From JAWPNA01 sp045402695 (lineage in GTDB: Bacteria; Acidobacteriota; Polarisedimenticolia; JACPZX01; DASXTC01): a DNA stretch of 7,951 bases. Each line of letters begins with the position of its first letter. The first letter of the stretch is position 1. The notes beneath the pieces are model-generated. The model was given only the letters and a program-made list of their open reading frames with translations, had not been told where the DNA came from and ran no database searches. The stretch covers positions 1-7,951 of the forward strand of contig JAWPNA010000229.1 in NCBI GenBank assembly GCA_045402695.1, read 5' to 3'. The position numbers and the translations under genes were made by a program. Below are positions 1-6,211 of this stretch, one piece after another.

Positions 1-1079
1 CTTCCGGGCAGCGGGCCCGGTGTGGCGGGGAGATCGCCCCGCACGACATCGTAGGTCGCAGACGACGAGATGAAGTTCCATTTCACGAAGGTGTCGCTGG
101 ATCCGGAGACGCGGGCGACGATCAGATCGAGCTGCGGAACGAAAAACGCAGCGGTTGAGGCCGACAAAGGGTTCCGGCACCGTGCCACCTCCACGCCGTC
201 GGGCACGCCGTCCCCGTCCGTGTCGGGGTTCGTGGGATCTGTCCCATACCAGATCGCCTCGTCGGCGTCCGACAGGCCGTCGCCGTCGGTGTCGCCTCCG
301 GCCGTCCCCGCCACCGGCAGCGGGGCCGGAATCGAGTTGATCGCCACCACCGCGTCGAGATCGAACCCCTCGGTGGAGCCGGCAAAGCCGGTGTTGAGTC
401 CCAAATCGGTGATCAGCACGTAGCGCGCCGACGTCAGCCCCACGGTGGCCAGGTCGAAGGCGTCCCCGCCGGCGCCCGAGACCCCACCGCGGCCGTTCGT
501 GTCCCAGACGTTCGGATCGTCCGGGATGGTGTAGTTGCCCGTGAACGTGGGCGTGATACCAGCCAGGCCGCGCAGCAGAGGCAGTGCGGAGGAAGGAGTC
601 GAACTCTGTGTCACGAACTGCAGGGCGTTGGGATCGTAGGGAAACTGGTGAAACGTCACGCCGTCGTCGCTCACCGCCACGAAGCCGGGCTCGGCAAAGA
701 CCGAGTAGGCCTGGTTGGGGTCGGTGGGAGCGGACGAATTGAAGAAGGCGTTCTCGAAGATGATGAAATCGGGCCCCGGGCCGTCCACGATCAGGTTGTC
801 GGTGAGCTTCAGCAGAACCCATCCGTTGTGACCGAGCGAGACAACGCTTGTGGAGCCGGTCGTTGGGAACGAATCGCCCGGAGGGCCCAGGACGATCCCG
901 GGCAGCTCGGGAACGCGGAAGCCGCTTTCGGGGGGATTGAATCCGACGCTGAAGGCGACCACCTCGTCGGCGAAGCAGTCCACGGTCTGTGCTCTCGCCG
1001 CGGCGGGCGTCAGCAGCGCCAGTGCACCCACCACAAGAGGTGCGGGCAGGAAGGCTCGAGCTCGCAACAGGGGCGTCAT
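1..1079 (-). CDS. Secreted protein with thrombospondin type 3 repeats (partial, C-terminus beyond left edge)
   Basis: An open frame runs from the ATG at 1079 through the left edge without a stop, giving 359 residues. Residues 1-30 form a signal peptide (basic MTPLLRAR, a hydrophobic Leu/Ala/Val core, cleavage expected after AAARA). Residues about 35-245 form a beta-rich domain of unknown function with the recognisable motif IVDGPGPDFIIFENAF. Residues about 259-292 hold two calcium-binding thrombospondin type 3 units (DTDGDGLSDADE and DTDGDGVPDGVE). The last visible part (VKWNFISSSATYDVVRGDL) resembles the start of a fibronectin type III-like segment, so the protein probably continues well beyond the window. 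It starts 11 bases after the stop of the upstream secreted-protein gene, so the two are very likely co-transcribed under the cobalamin riboswitch. A surface or periplasmic location follows from the signal peptide and repeats. The ligand is unknown; a role in cobalamin capture is inferred only from the regulation. Confidence 0.85.
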   Translation of the reverse strand, partial: MTPLLRARAFLPAPLVVGALALLTPAAARAQTVDCFADEVVAFSVGFNPPESGFRVPELPGIVLGPPGDSFPTTGSTSVVSLGHNGWVLLKLTDNLIVDGPGPDFIIFENAFFNSSAPTDPNQAYSVFAEPGFVAVSDDGVTFHQFPYDPNALQFVTQSSTPSSALPLLRGLAGITPTFTGNYTIPDDPNVWDTNGRGGVSGAGGDAFDLATVGLTSARYVLITDLGLNTGFAGSTEGFDLDAVVAINSIPAPLPVAGTAGGDTDGDGLSDADEAIWYGTDPTNPDTDGDGVPDGVEVARCRNPLSASTAAFFVPQLDLIVARVSGSSDTFVKWNFISSSATYDVVRGDLPATPGPLPG

Positions 1080-1090
1080 GTCGGGCCAGC

Positions 1091-2038
1091 CTAGTTGCCC
1101 GCAGGCTCGCTGGAGCTCAAGCTGCTCGCCGTGATGACGAAACGCTTCAGCGCTTTGGCCAGCTCGCCGGGCAGGATTCCGTTCTCCGTCGGCCCGTTGA
1201 AGATCAGGTTGTAATCGACCGTGGCCAGCAACGAACGGCCGCTCGAGGCGAACTCGTTAAACCCGTCGTGGTAGGCAGAGATCGCCAGGCTGTCGACCAG
1301 AAAGCCGGTGATCCCTGACACGTCGGCCACGACCCGGCCGCCGGGCAGCGCCGCCGCCGCGCCGTCGGAGCGAACCACGAACACCCGCGCCACCAGCGTC
1401 CGCGCGGATGCGGAGTGCTCCACTTCCACCAGGTAGGTGACGCCAGGCTGCAGCTCAAGCTGGACCGATCCGAACGTGAAGTTGGCGAACGCGTCCGGGC
1501 TCACCTGCTCGCCGAATACGTCGGGGGACACGAACGGTCCGCCGAAAAAGGGCGACACGTTCGGGAAGTAGGAGAACTCAACCGTGTCAAAGGTGTCGGC
1601 GGCGAAGTCGGACAGGTCGCCTGTGCGGTCGTCGCCCGTGGTGACCGAGTTAAACAGCGAGAAGGCTATCTGAGCGAACCCAAACGGATCGGCCGCGAAA
1701 CCGTCGGGACGGATGGTCAGCACAGCTCCATAGACGAAATCGTCGTCCTGGGTGAATCCGCCCGGGAACGTGGTGAAGAAGCGGGAGGTTGGTTGCAGCG
1801 AATCGTAGGTGACCCGGAGCGAGCCCCTCGGATCGCCGCTGAATCGGGGCCGGGAGTCCGGCTCGTAGACAAACTGCGCAGCGCCCGGGCCCCGGACGGA
1901 AAACACCGAGTTCTTGCCGTGCGGTTGCGTCGGATCAGACGAGAAATCGGACACCACCACCTGCGCGAAGGTATCCGAAGAACCGATTGCGATCACTGAA
2001 ACGACTGTGGCCAGAAGGGCAGTGCGGACGCGAGACAT
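1091..2038 (-). CDS. Secreted protein of unknown function, first gene of the B12-riboswitch operon
   Basis: This 315-residue protein begins at an ATG preceded by AAAGGA (2045-2050 on the minus strand), six bases away, a good ribosome binding site. Residues 1-25 are a signal peptide with a hydrophobic core and a probable cleavage after DTFA. The mature part is rich in Phe, Asp, Val and Ser, has no hydrophobic span and no Cys, and reads as a beta-sandwich or lectin-like exported domain. I do not recognise its family. The antisense strand carries a long shadow frame, but the signal peptide, the ribosome binding site and the riboswitch upstream all support the minus-strand reading. It is the gene nearest the riboswitch terminator (a 68-base leader between them) and lies 11 bases from the next gene. 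B12-repressed expression is therefore expected. A surface B12-binding or B12-acquisition accessory role is inference; there is no sequence motif for it. Confidence 0.85.
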   Translation of the reverse strand: MSRVRTALLATVVSVIAIGSSDTFAQVVVSDFSSDPTQPHGKNSVFSVRGPGAAQFVYEPDSRPRFSGDPRGSLRVTYDSLQPTSRFFTTFPGGFTQDDDFVYGAVLTIRPDGFAADPFGFAQIAFSLFNSVTTGDDRTGDLSDFAADTFDTVEFSYFPNVSPFFGGPFVSPDVFGEQVSPDAFANFTFGSVQLELQPGVTYLVEVEHSASARTLVARVFVVRSDGAAAALPGGRVVADVSGITGFLVDSLAISAYHDGFNEFASSGRSLLATVDYNLIFNGPTENGILPGELAKALKRFVITASSLSSSEPAGN

Positions 2039-2106
2039 GGCGTTTCCTTTCTCCCCGCATCGGGACCGACGCGGAGTCTCTGGCCTTCAGAGGGGATGTC
2101 CGGGCC

Positions 2107-2142
2107 AAAAAAATCCCGGAGCTTTCTCTGGGAAAGTCCGGG
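2107..2142 (-). terminator. Intrinsic terminator of the cobalamin riboswitch expression platform
   Basis: Read on the minus strand, CCCGGA then CTTTC (2142-2132) pairs with GAAAG then TCCGGG (2126-2115) around the loop 2131-2127. This makes an 11-bp stem with one bulged base, followed by A and seven T residues (2113-2107). It lies between the aptamer and the start codon at 2038. That is the usual arrangement for a transcription-attenuating B12 riboswitch, in which ligand binding favours the terminator. Confidence 0.85.
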
Positions 2143-2178
2143 TGTGGCGAGACCTTGCCCTAGAAGGCTCGTTGAACA

Positions 2179-2395
2179 AATGGCTCGGGCAGGTCTCCTG
2201 GCTCGCGACGTGTGTTTCAGTTCCTACTGGCAGCGTCGTGGTGCCGACCCTTCCCGGACACGTGGTGCATGTCCAGTGGGTCTTCCCGCGGCGTTCGTCG
2301 TCGCTTACAGTTGCTGGGCAGCGAGGGCTTTGCACCCTCTTCCCTTTTCAGCCGCCGCGCTTCGGCGGCGGCAACCCGGGCCCAACAGATTCCGA
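2179..2395 (-). promoter_or_regulatory. Cobalamin (adenosylcobalamin) riboswitch aptamer
   Basis: The minus strand carries the hallmark sequence blocks of the cobalamin riboswitch in order. A GC-rich hairpin (2351-2371) leads into AAAAGGGAA. Then come GGGTGCAAAGCCC and GCTGCCCAGCAACTGTAAGC (within 2302-2346), the CCCACTG block (about 2274-2280), and GGGAAGGG (about 2248-2256) across a small hairpin. The last block is the B12 box AGCCAGGAGACCTGCC (2188-2203). Spacing between blocks is as expected for the class. It sits just downstream of a sigma70-like promoter and just upstream of an intrinsic terminator, and reads toward the secreted-protein gene starting at 2038. Repression by adenosylcobalamin is expected from the family. 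The outer boundaries given are approximate because the closing P1 stem was judged by eye. Confidence 0.93.
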
Positions 2396-2424
2396 TAAAT
2401 CTCAAAGATCGAATCGACAGGCGT

Positions 2425-2453
2425 ACTCTACGGCGATCGGGCGGCCGTGTCAA
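2425..2453 (-). promoter_or_regulatory. Sigma70-type promoter driving the riboswitch operon
   Basis: On the minus strand a perfect -35 box TTGACA (2453-2448) is separated by exactly 17 bases from TAGAGT (2430-2425), which matches the TATAAT -10 consensus at four of six positions. Transcription would start near 2416-2419, leaving about 20 bases before the aptamer. Position and orientation fit the riboswitch exactly, which raises confidence beyond the boxes alone. Confidence 0.72.
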
Positions 2454-2699
2454 CACATCTTCGCGGAATCCTATTCCTCCTGCAGTCGAATGTCCGAGAC
2501 AGCCCCGCGACAGGAGACAACTCGGTTGCCCACGCAAGCGCCATCGCGCGGATCTTCCCGTTCCTGAGCGGCGTCTCACCGTCCGCGCTTGCCCCATCGG
2601 GCGGGTGCTCGCGCTCAGCGCGGGAGAAGACAAGGGACCTGTCGCGCTCCCCGCCTATGCGCGCAGCAACGCGCAGCGGTGGACCTGACGGGGAAGTAC
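2454..2699. other. Gene-poor stretch between the B12 operon promoter and the next gene
   Basis: I see no convincing protein or RNA gene here. Frames on both strands are open by GC richness only; their products are Arg- and Pro-rich with no domain or start signal. A compact hairpin is visible at 2608-2624 (CTCGCGC paired with GCGCGGG around TCA), without a T-tract on either side, so it is not an obvious intrinsic terminator. The stretch lies at the join between the B12 operon and the accessory cluster. Confidence 0.4.
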
Positions 2700-2810
2700 A
2701 TGAGGACGATGCGGGGGCTGTCGGCCAGGAAGGCCGCGCAGGTCAAGAAGATCCGCGCCGTGAAGGGGATCAGGGCGGCGATATCGGCGACGGAGAGGAT
2801 GGTGGGGTAG
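2700..2810 (+). CDS. Possible small basic protein (36 residues), unidentified
   Basis: A short ORF starts with ATG after GGGGAAGTAC, a plausible ribosome binding site. It encodes a 36-residue, Lys/Arg-rich, probably helical peptide containing LSARKAAQVKKIRAVKGIRA. Third codon positions are almost all G or C. The complementary minus-strand frame shares the same third positions and is equally GC-biased, so codon bias does not settle which strand codes. Its last 41 bases overlap the 3' end of the convergent gene at 2770-3579. It could be a real small gene, the tail of a decayed larger gene, or chance. No function can be assigned. Confidence 0.3.
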   Translation: MRTMRGLSARKAAQVKKIRAVKGIRAAISATERMVG

Positions 2811-3579
2811 CGCTGCACATGACCCTGTCCATCTCCACGAGGAATCGATATGGGGCGCCTTGCGCGTACCCCCTCATCTGGGCGATCCACAAGGACACCG
2901 ACGCCCCTTCGAGCTCTCGCTGCATCTGGTCCGCCGCCGCGGCGTGCTCCTTCAGGTAAATATGGACAACCCGTGGGTTGAACTGTGGGAGCGGCAAAAC
3001 CTCAGCGTCGGGGATTATCTCGCGAAAGGCGTCACGGACGTCGCCGTCGCGCCAGATCGTCCGCGGCAGGATGACCACCCGAGGCTTAAGTACCGACAGG
3101 TCCGCCCGGACGTGCGGGAGGGAGACGGCCAGTTTCGTCCTGTCGCCGGCGTAGTCGCGGTTCTTGTCGTCGGCGATCGAGAACTTGCAGAAGTTGGCGG
3201 CCGCGATCGATTCCAGGAGATCCTTCGGGTTGTCTGGCACCTCGCCATGCCGGCACCACACGTAGTACCACGACGCCACGAGCAGACCGCCATCGTTGAG
3301 GGCCAAGTGTACGTTGGGAAAGAAGCCGTCCTGGTTCTGTTCGAACGACGCTCGGTGCCGATCGTGGACGCAGTCGTCCTGCAGAAACGCCGGACGTGTG
3401 TCGGGCCGCCGCACATAGTAGGCCAAGTTCTCCGCGCTCGCGTAGACGAGGAGGCCTCCCCAGCGGCCGTAGTCCCTCCCGACGAAGGGGATACTCGGCG
3501 GCAGCGGGTAGGCCCAGGGCGGCGGGTCGAGGCCGATGGAGCAGTAGCGGGCGAGAAGATCGGTTGCGCGGTCGGGCAC
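2770..3579 (-). CDS. Unidentified 269-residue protein, divergent partner of the GIY-YIG gene
   Basis: The frame starts with GTG at 3579 (no ATG nearby) and ends at the TAG at 2770-2772. No Shine-Dalgarno sequence is visible before the start, so the start is uncertain or the message may be leaderless. The protein is soluble, with no signal peptide or membrane span. Visible blocks are GLDPPPWAYPLPPSIPFVGR (residues 17-36), GGLLVYASAENLAYY, FPNVHLALNDGGLLVASWYY, ANFCKFSI and LKPRVVILPRTIW. The last block, which reads 'PKVVILLG'-like, together with the early glycine-rich FVGRDYG, faintly recalls the uracil-DNA glycosylase fold, but no catalytic motif is clear, so this is only a hint. The final 14 or so residues (ATPPSSPSPISPP) are low-complexity and overlap the small ORF on the other strand, suggesting a read-through or altered C-terminus. 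Only 63 bases separate its start from the divergent GIY-YIG gene, so the two may be functionally linked. Confidence 0.7.
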   Translation of the reverse strand: MPDRATDLLARYCSIGLDPPPWAYPLPPSIPFVGRDYGRWGGLLVYASAENLAYYVRRPDTRPAFLQDDCVHDRHRASFEQNQDGFFPNVHLALNDGGLLVASWYYVWCRHGEVPDNPKDLLESIAAANFCKFSIADDKNRDYAGDRTKLAVSLPHVRADLSVLKPRVVILPRTIWRDGDVRDAFREIIPDAEVLPLPQFNPRVVHIYLKEHAAAADQMQRELEGASVSLWIAQMRGYAQGAPYRFLVEMDRVMCSATPPSSPSPISPP

Positions 3580-3642
3580 GGCGATACGGTATCATGGGTA
3601 CTGTTGCGTGGGACACACGCCCCCGGCTTCAGGGTGAGGTTG

Positions 3643-4086
3643 ATGGCGAACGATCGGCGGCTGTCGATTTCCCTCCGTCGCGGTCCCGCACTGACCGCTA
3701 CGCGGGTCAGCATCGGGCGCAACAGACTCGTCTACGTCCTTGCGGCGGACAGGCGCTTCAAGTACCCCACCGGCAAGTCGAATGTGGTTTACATTGGTAC
3801 AACTCGACAGGGAGCGGCCCGCGTCGCGCACAGCGTCGCGTACTTGGCGGAGGAGATCCTTGGGTCTCACGGGGTCCGCTCCGTCACGGCCCACGTGGTC
3901 ACGTGCCGACCCCGGCAACGCGTGCGGACGTGGCTGAAGCTGGAGCGGGCCATGCTCATCATCTTCCGCGAAATGTACGGCACGGTCCCGGAGTGGAACT
4001 CCCACGGCAAGAAGATGAAGGCGGGGGACGAGTTCGAATACTTCGCGCGGGCGCGCGTGAGGGCGGTGTTGGAGGAGCTGGCGTGA
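3643..4086 (+). CDS. GIY-YIG-type nuclease domain protein
   Basis: This 147-residue protein starts at the ATG at 3643, preceded by AGGGTGAGG (3631-3639), a good ribosome binding site. The same frame is open far upstream, but that part is antisense to the 269-residue gene and is not used. It fits the GIY-YIG nuclease plan. VYVL (residues 30-33) stands in the GIY position, VYIG (49-52) in the YIG position, and Arg60 follows in the next helix. Glu101, in LERAMLIIFREMYG, precedes PEWN with Asn119, matching the catalytic Glu and the conserved Asn of the family. These nucleases cut DNA using a single metal ion and occur in homing endonucleases, UvrC, and some type II restriction enzymes (Eco29kI, Hpy188I). 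Here it is convergent with a DNA methyltransferase and divergent from an unknown protein, so a restriction or defence role is likely but inferred. The catalytic domain fills almost the whole protein. Confidence 0.72.
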   Translation: MANDRRLSISLRRGPALTATRVSIGRNRLVYVLAADRRFKYPTGKSNVVYIGTTRQGAARVAHSVAYLAEEILGSHGVRSVTAHVVTCRPRQRVRTWLKLERAMLIIFREMYGTVPEWNSHGKKMKAGDEFEYFARARVRAVLEELA

Positions 4087-4125
4087 GTGGGATACGCGCC
4101 TGCGGATGGCGGCATCGGCGGCGGG

Positions 4126-4170
4126 GTCGGGCTGCTGAGGGTGAGGTTGCCGTGAAAGGGTCGGCCCGAC
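4126..4170. repeat. Inverted repeat between convergent genes, weak terminator candidate
   Basis: GTCGGGC (4126-4132) and GCCCGAC (4164-4170) can pair across a 31-base loop in the 100-base gap between the convergent GIY-YIG and methyltransferase genes. There is no T-tract, so a terminator role is doubtful. Confidence 0.2.
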
Positions 4171-4186
4171 GGTATCTCAGTGGTAG

Positions 4187-5182
4187 TCAGAACGGAAGTT
4201 TTGCCGTCCCCGTCGAGCCGGTCGCACGTCCGGTGGCCCGGGCAGCGTCGAACCTGAAGGCGCTGCCCGCTAAGTACTCCTCGACACATTCGAACGCCCA
4301 CCAGCGTCTTCTGAGGGACTCCGCGACGGCACCGGAAGTGTTCGAACCCGCGAACGGATCGAGCACCAGGTCACGCTCATCGGTGAGAAGTCTGATGAAG
4401 AATTCGGGCAGTGCCGCGGGAAACCTCGCCGGATGCGGCTTGAGTCCTGCCCCTCGGCAGCCGGTCAAGTAGGCGTCGTTCGCAGCGTTGTTTCCGAACT
4501 TCAGCATGCTGGCCGATGATTCTGCTTCAACTACGTTCGCCGGAATAGCGCCGCCCGCATCGATCCGGTCGAAGCTCGGCTTGATGTTGTGGCCGGAGGG
4601 TCTGACCATGGGACGGACGCCCCGCTTGTTTAGGCGGATCATGTCTGCGCTGTACTCCTTCAGGACGTTTCGGTTGTCCGCCTTCGGCCAAGCAGTCTTC
4701 GAAAGCCACCAAACGTACTCCACGCTGTCACGGATCCTCAGCCGTCGCACGTTCACCCACTCCGCCGGCGTGGGCATCTTGGCGGGATTGAACCAGAAGC
4801 ATTCTTGCGCGAGGTGGAAGCCGACCTTCTCGACCAAGGCGATGAGCAGCTTGAAGTGGTATAGCGACCTGGTGGGCGCGCCCTCGTTGTAACTCCCGCC
4901 GATATTCAGGACGAAGCTGCCGTCCTCCGTCAGGATACGATGAAAGTGATTGGCGAACTTCAGGAACCATGCGACGTATTCGTCCTTGTGGACGTTGCCG
5001 TATGCCTTTTTGAAGTGCAGGGCGTAGGGTGGCGATGTGAAGATCAGATTCACGGTCGAATCCGGCACTGCCGCGAGGAGATCGAGGGAATCCCCGAGAA
5101 ACGCGGCTCCGAAACGCTTCTCGTAGTAGGGTTTGAGAGTTGATCTGAGTTTCGGCTCTGAGTCTCGCCTTACCTGAGCCAT
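4187..5182 (-). CDS. Type II DNA methyltransferase, beta class, probably N4-cytosine
   Basis: This 331-residue S-adenosylmethionine-dependent DNA methyltransferase has the catalytic motif IV TSPPY at residues 49-53. It is preceded by GDSLDLLAAVPD (30-41), and the cofactor-binding motif I, LDPFAGSNT, lies near the C-terminus (about 264-272). Motif IV before motif I defines the beta class. Ser in S-P-P-Y is typical of N4-cytosine enzymes, whereas adenine enzymes usually have D/N-P-P-Y. HPARFPAALPEFFIRLL before motif I is the usual motif X-like region. Between the two motifs (about residues 150-245) lies the likely target-recognition region. Length is normal for the family. The ATG at 5182 begins MAQVRRDSEP; a purine-rich GAGGTCGGGG lies just upstream. 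It is transcribed divergently from the putative restriction endonuclease, with 231 bases between the starts, so it most likely protects host DNA from that enzyme. The recognition site cannot be read from sequence alone. Confidence 0.93.
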   Translation of the reverse strand: MAQVRRDSEPKLRSTLKPYYEKRFGAAFLGDSLDLLAAVPDSTVNLIFTSPPYALHFKKAYGNVHKDEYVAWFLKFANHFHRILTEDGSFVLNIGGSYNEGAPTRSLYHFKLLIALVEKVGFHLAQECFWFNPAKMPTPAEWVNVRRLRIRDSVEYVWWLSKTAWPKADNRNVLKEYSADMIRLNKRGVRPMVRPSGHNIKPSFDRIDAGGAIPANVVEAESSASMLKFGNNAANDAYLTGCRGAGLKPHPARFPAALPEFFIRLLTDERDLVLDPFAGSNTSGAVAESLRRRWWAFECVEEYLAGSAFRFDAARATGRATGSTGTAKLPF

Positions 5183-5413
5183 ATACCCCGACCTCGCCTC
5201 GGTGATCGGTGACGAACTCGACCTTCTAGTCGCTCGCGTACAAGCTCATGATACGATGACTTACCCGCCTGGAGCCAACTCACCCTAAACCGGGGGGTTG
5301 CGCCTGTCAACTCCACAGCGAAAGGGGCCACCGGCGAGAGAGAGGCGATCTCGAGGAGGCGCGGGGCGCTTCAAGACCAGACGATCCGCCTTCTTGAGAG
5401 AGTCCGCCGTCCA
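5183..5413. promoter_or_regulatory. Divergent intergenic region between methyltransferase and endonuclease
   Basis: The 231 bases must hold the promoters of both genes. Weak -10-like hexamers occur (for example CATGAT at 5247-5252 on the plus strand and TATCAT on the minus strand in the same place), but none has a convincing -35 at the right spacing. No controller-protein gene is present, and no clear C-box-like repeat is seen. Confidence 0.35.
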
Positions 5414-6157
5414 GTGCGCAAGAAACCGCCAGCACCACCCAAGGCAGAGCAGGCCGAAAGGATCGCGGACGAACTCGCCCCGATCCTCGATCGGCTCTCC
5501 GCCCCACAGCGAGAGGCTCTCTTCCACAGACTCCGCCGCGAGTTCCCCATCCACCCACTCGAGAAAGAGTGGAACACATCAGCAGAGGCGATCCTGGAGG
5601 CGATCCAGAGAAGCTCCAGCCTCACTCAGCGGGGTGTCCGGGGCGTACTGGCGGAGGCGAGCTTCGTCGCAATCGTCCTTCCGAAGGTCGAGGCGCTGGG
5701 GTTCAAGGAAACCACGCCGACCGGGGACATCCCCTACGACGTGGCCCTGAAAGATGGCAGCGGGACGGTTCGCATCCAGATCAAGCTTCAGAGAAGCAAG
5801 AACGGACGTCCGATGCGCGGCAACGAGGCTCCCAGCAGATTAGGATTCGCCCCCGAATGTTTCGTCGTGGAGACGCAGAAAACCCGCGGCGGGACCAAGG
5901 ACGGTGAATCCACCCGCCCCTATCGGTTCGGGGAGTTCGATATCCTTGGGGTGTCGATGTATCCGTCGACACGGCAGTGGGACAGGTTTCTGTTCACCAT
6001 AGCCGCGTGGCTGCTCCCAGACGAGGTGGACCCGAGACAGATCCTCAAGTACCAGCCGGTACCTCCGTCGCCGAACGAGGCCTGGACAGACGACCTCGCG
6101 GAGTGTATCGAACGTCTGAGAGGTGGCAGAAAAGGAACGGTACGAAGGGACCCGTGA
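5414..6157 (+). CDS. Putative type II restriction endonuclease, PD-(D/E)xK fold with a QxK variant
   Basis: This 247-residue protein begins at a GTG; the frame is open upstream to 5252 but contains no ATG and no good ribosome binding site, so the start is uncertain. Residues 1-60 are helical and charged. The nuclease core starts at about residue 76. VLAEASFVAIVLPKVEALGF has a Glu (81) in the position of the first-helix acid. Then TPTGDIPYDVAL gives Asp109 and VRIQIKLQR gives Gln122-x-Lys124. This spacing, followed by a second beta/alpha part (EFDILGVSMYP, then W and F-rich FLFTIAAWLL), is that of PD-(D/E)xK restriction enzymes. Gln replaces the usual Glu/Asp of the metal site. It is divergent from a beta-class DNA methyltransferase, the normal layout of a type II restriction-modification pair, so it most likely cuts the unmodified recognition sequence. 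Membership of a named restriction enzyme family is not established. Confidence 0.75.
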   Translation: MRKKPPAPPKAEQAERIADELAPILDRLSAPQREALFHRLRREFPIHPLEKEWNTSAEAILEAIQRSSSLTQRGVRGVLAEASFVAIVLPKVEALGFKETTPTGDIPYDVALKDGSGTVRIQIKLQRSKNGRPMRGNEAPSRLGFAPECFVVETQKTRGGTKDGESTRPYRFGEFDILGVSMYPSTRQWDRFLFTIAAWLLPDEVDPRQILKYQPVPPSPNEAWTDDLAECIERLRGGRKGTVRRDP

Positions 6158-6211
6158 ATCGTCGTTCTTTGCCTTGACTTCCCTCCCCACCGCTGCCCTT
6201 GTTGTCCTGCC

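Noticed and set aside
1415..1999. 194-residue plus-strand frame
   Set aside because: It is the antisense shadow of the secreted-protein gene at 1091-2038, with charged low-complexity sequence and no start signal.
2212..2688. Overlapping plus- and minus-strand frames over the 2087-2688 region
   Set aside because: They run across the riboswitch, promoter and terminator; the products are Arg/Pro-rich and show no domains.
2615..2817. Minus-strand frame with a mildly hydrophobic stretch (TILSVADIAALIPFTARIFL)
   Set aside because: Overlaps the 3' end of the 269-residue gene, has only a GTG start inside that gene, and its GC3 bias is shared by the opposite strand, so coding cannot be supported.
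2860..3642. Long upstream extension of the GIY-YIG frame (408 residues in total)
   Set aside because: The extension is antisense to the 269-residue gene, has no domain character, and the ATG at 3643 has its own good ribosome binding site.
3631..4149. Repeated AGGGTGAGGTTG before the GIY-YIG start and again in the gap after it (about 4138-4149)
   Set aside because: The second copy has no good gene behind it, and a 12-base GC-rich repeat may be chance; it could mark a lost start site, but nothing supports this.
5298..5750. 150-residue plus-strand frame overlapping the endonuclease start
   Set aside because: Arg/Ser-rich shadow of the endonuclease gene, with a TTG start and no recognisable motif.
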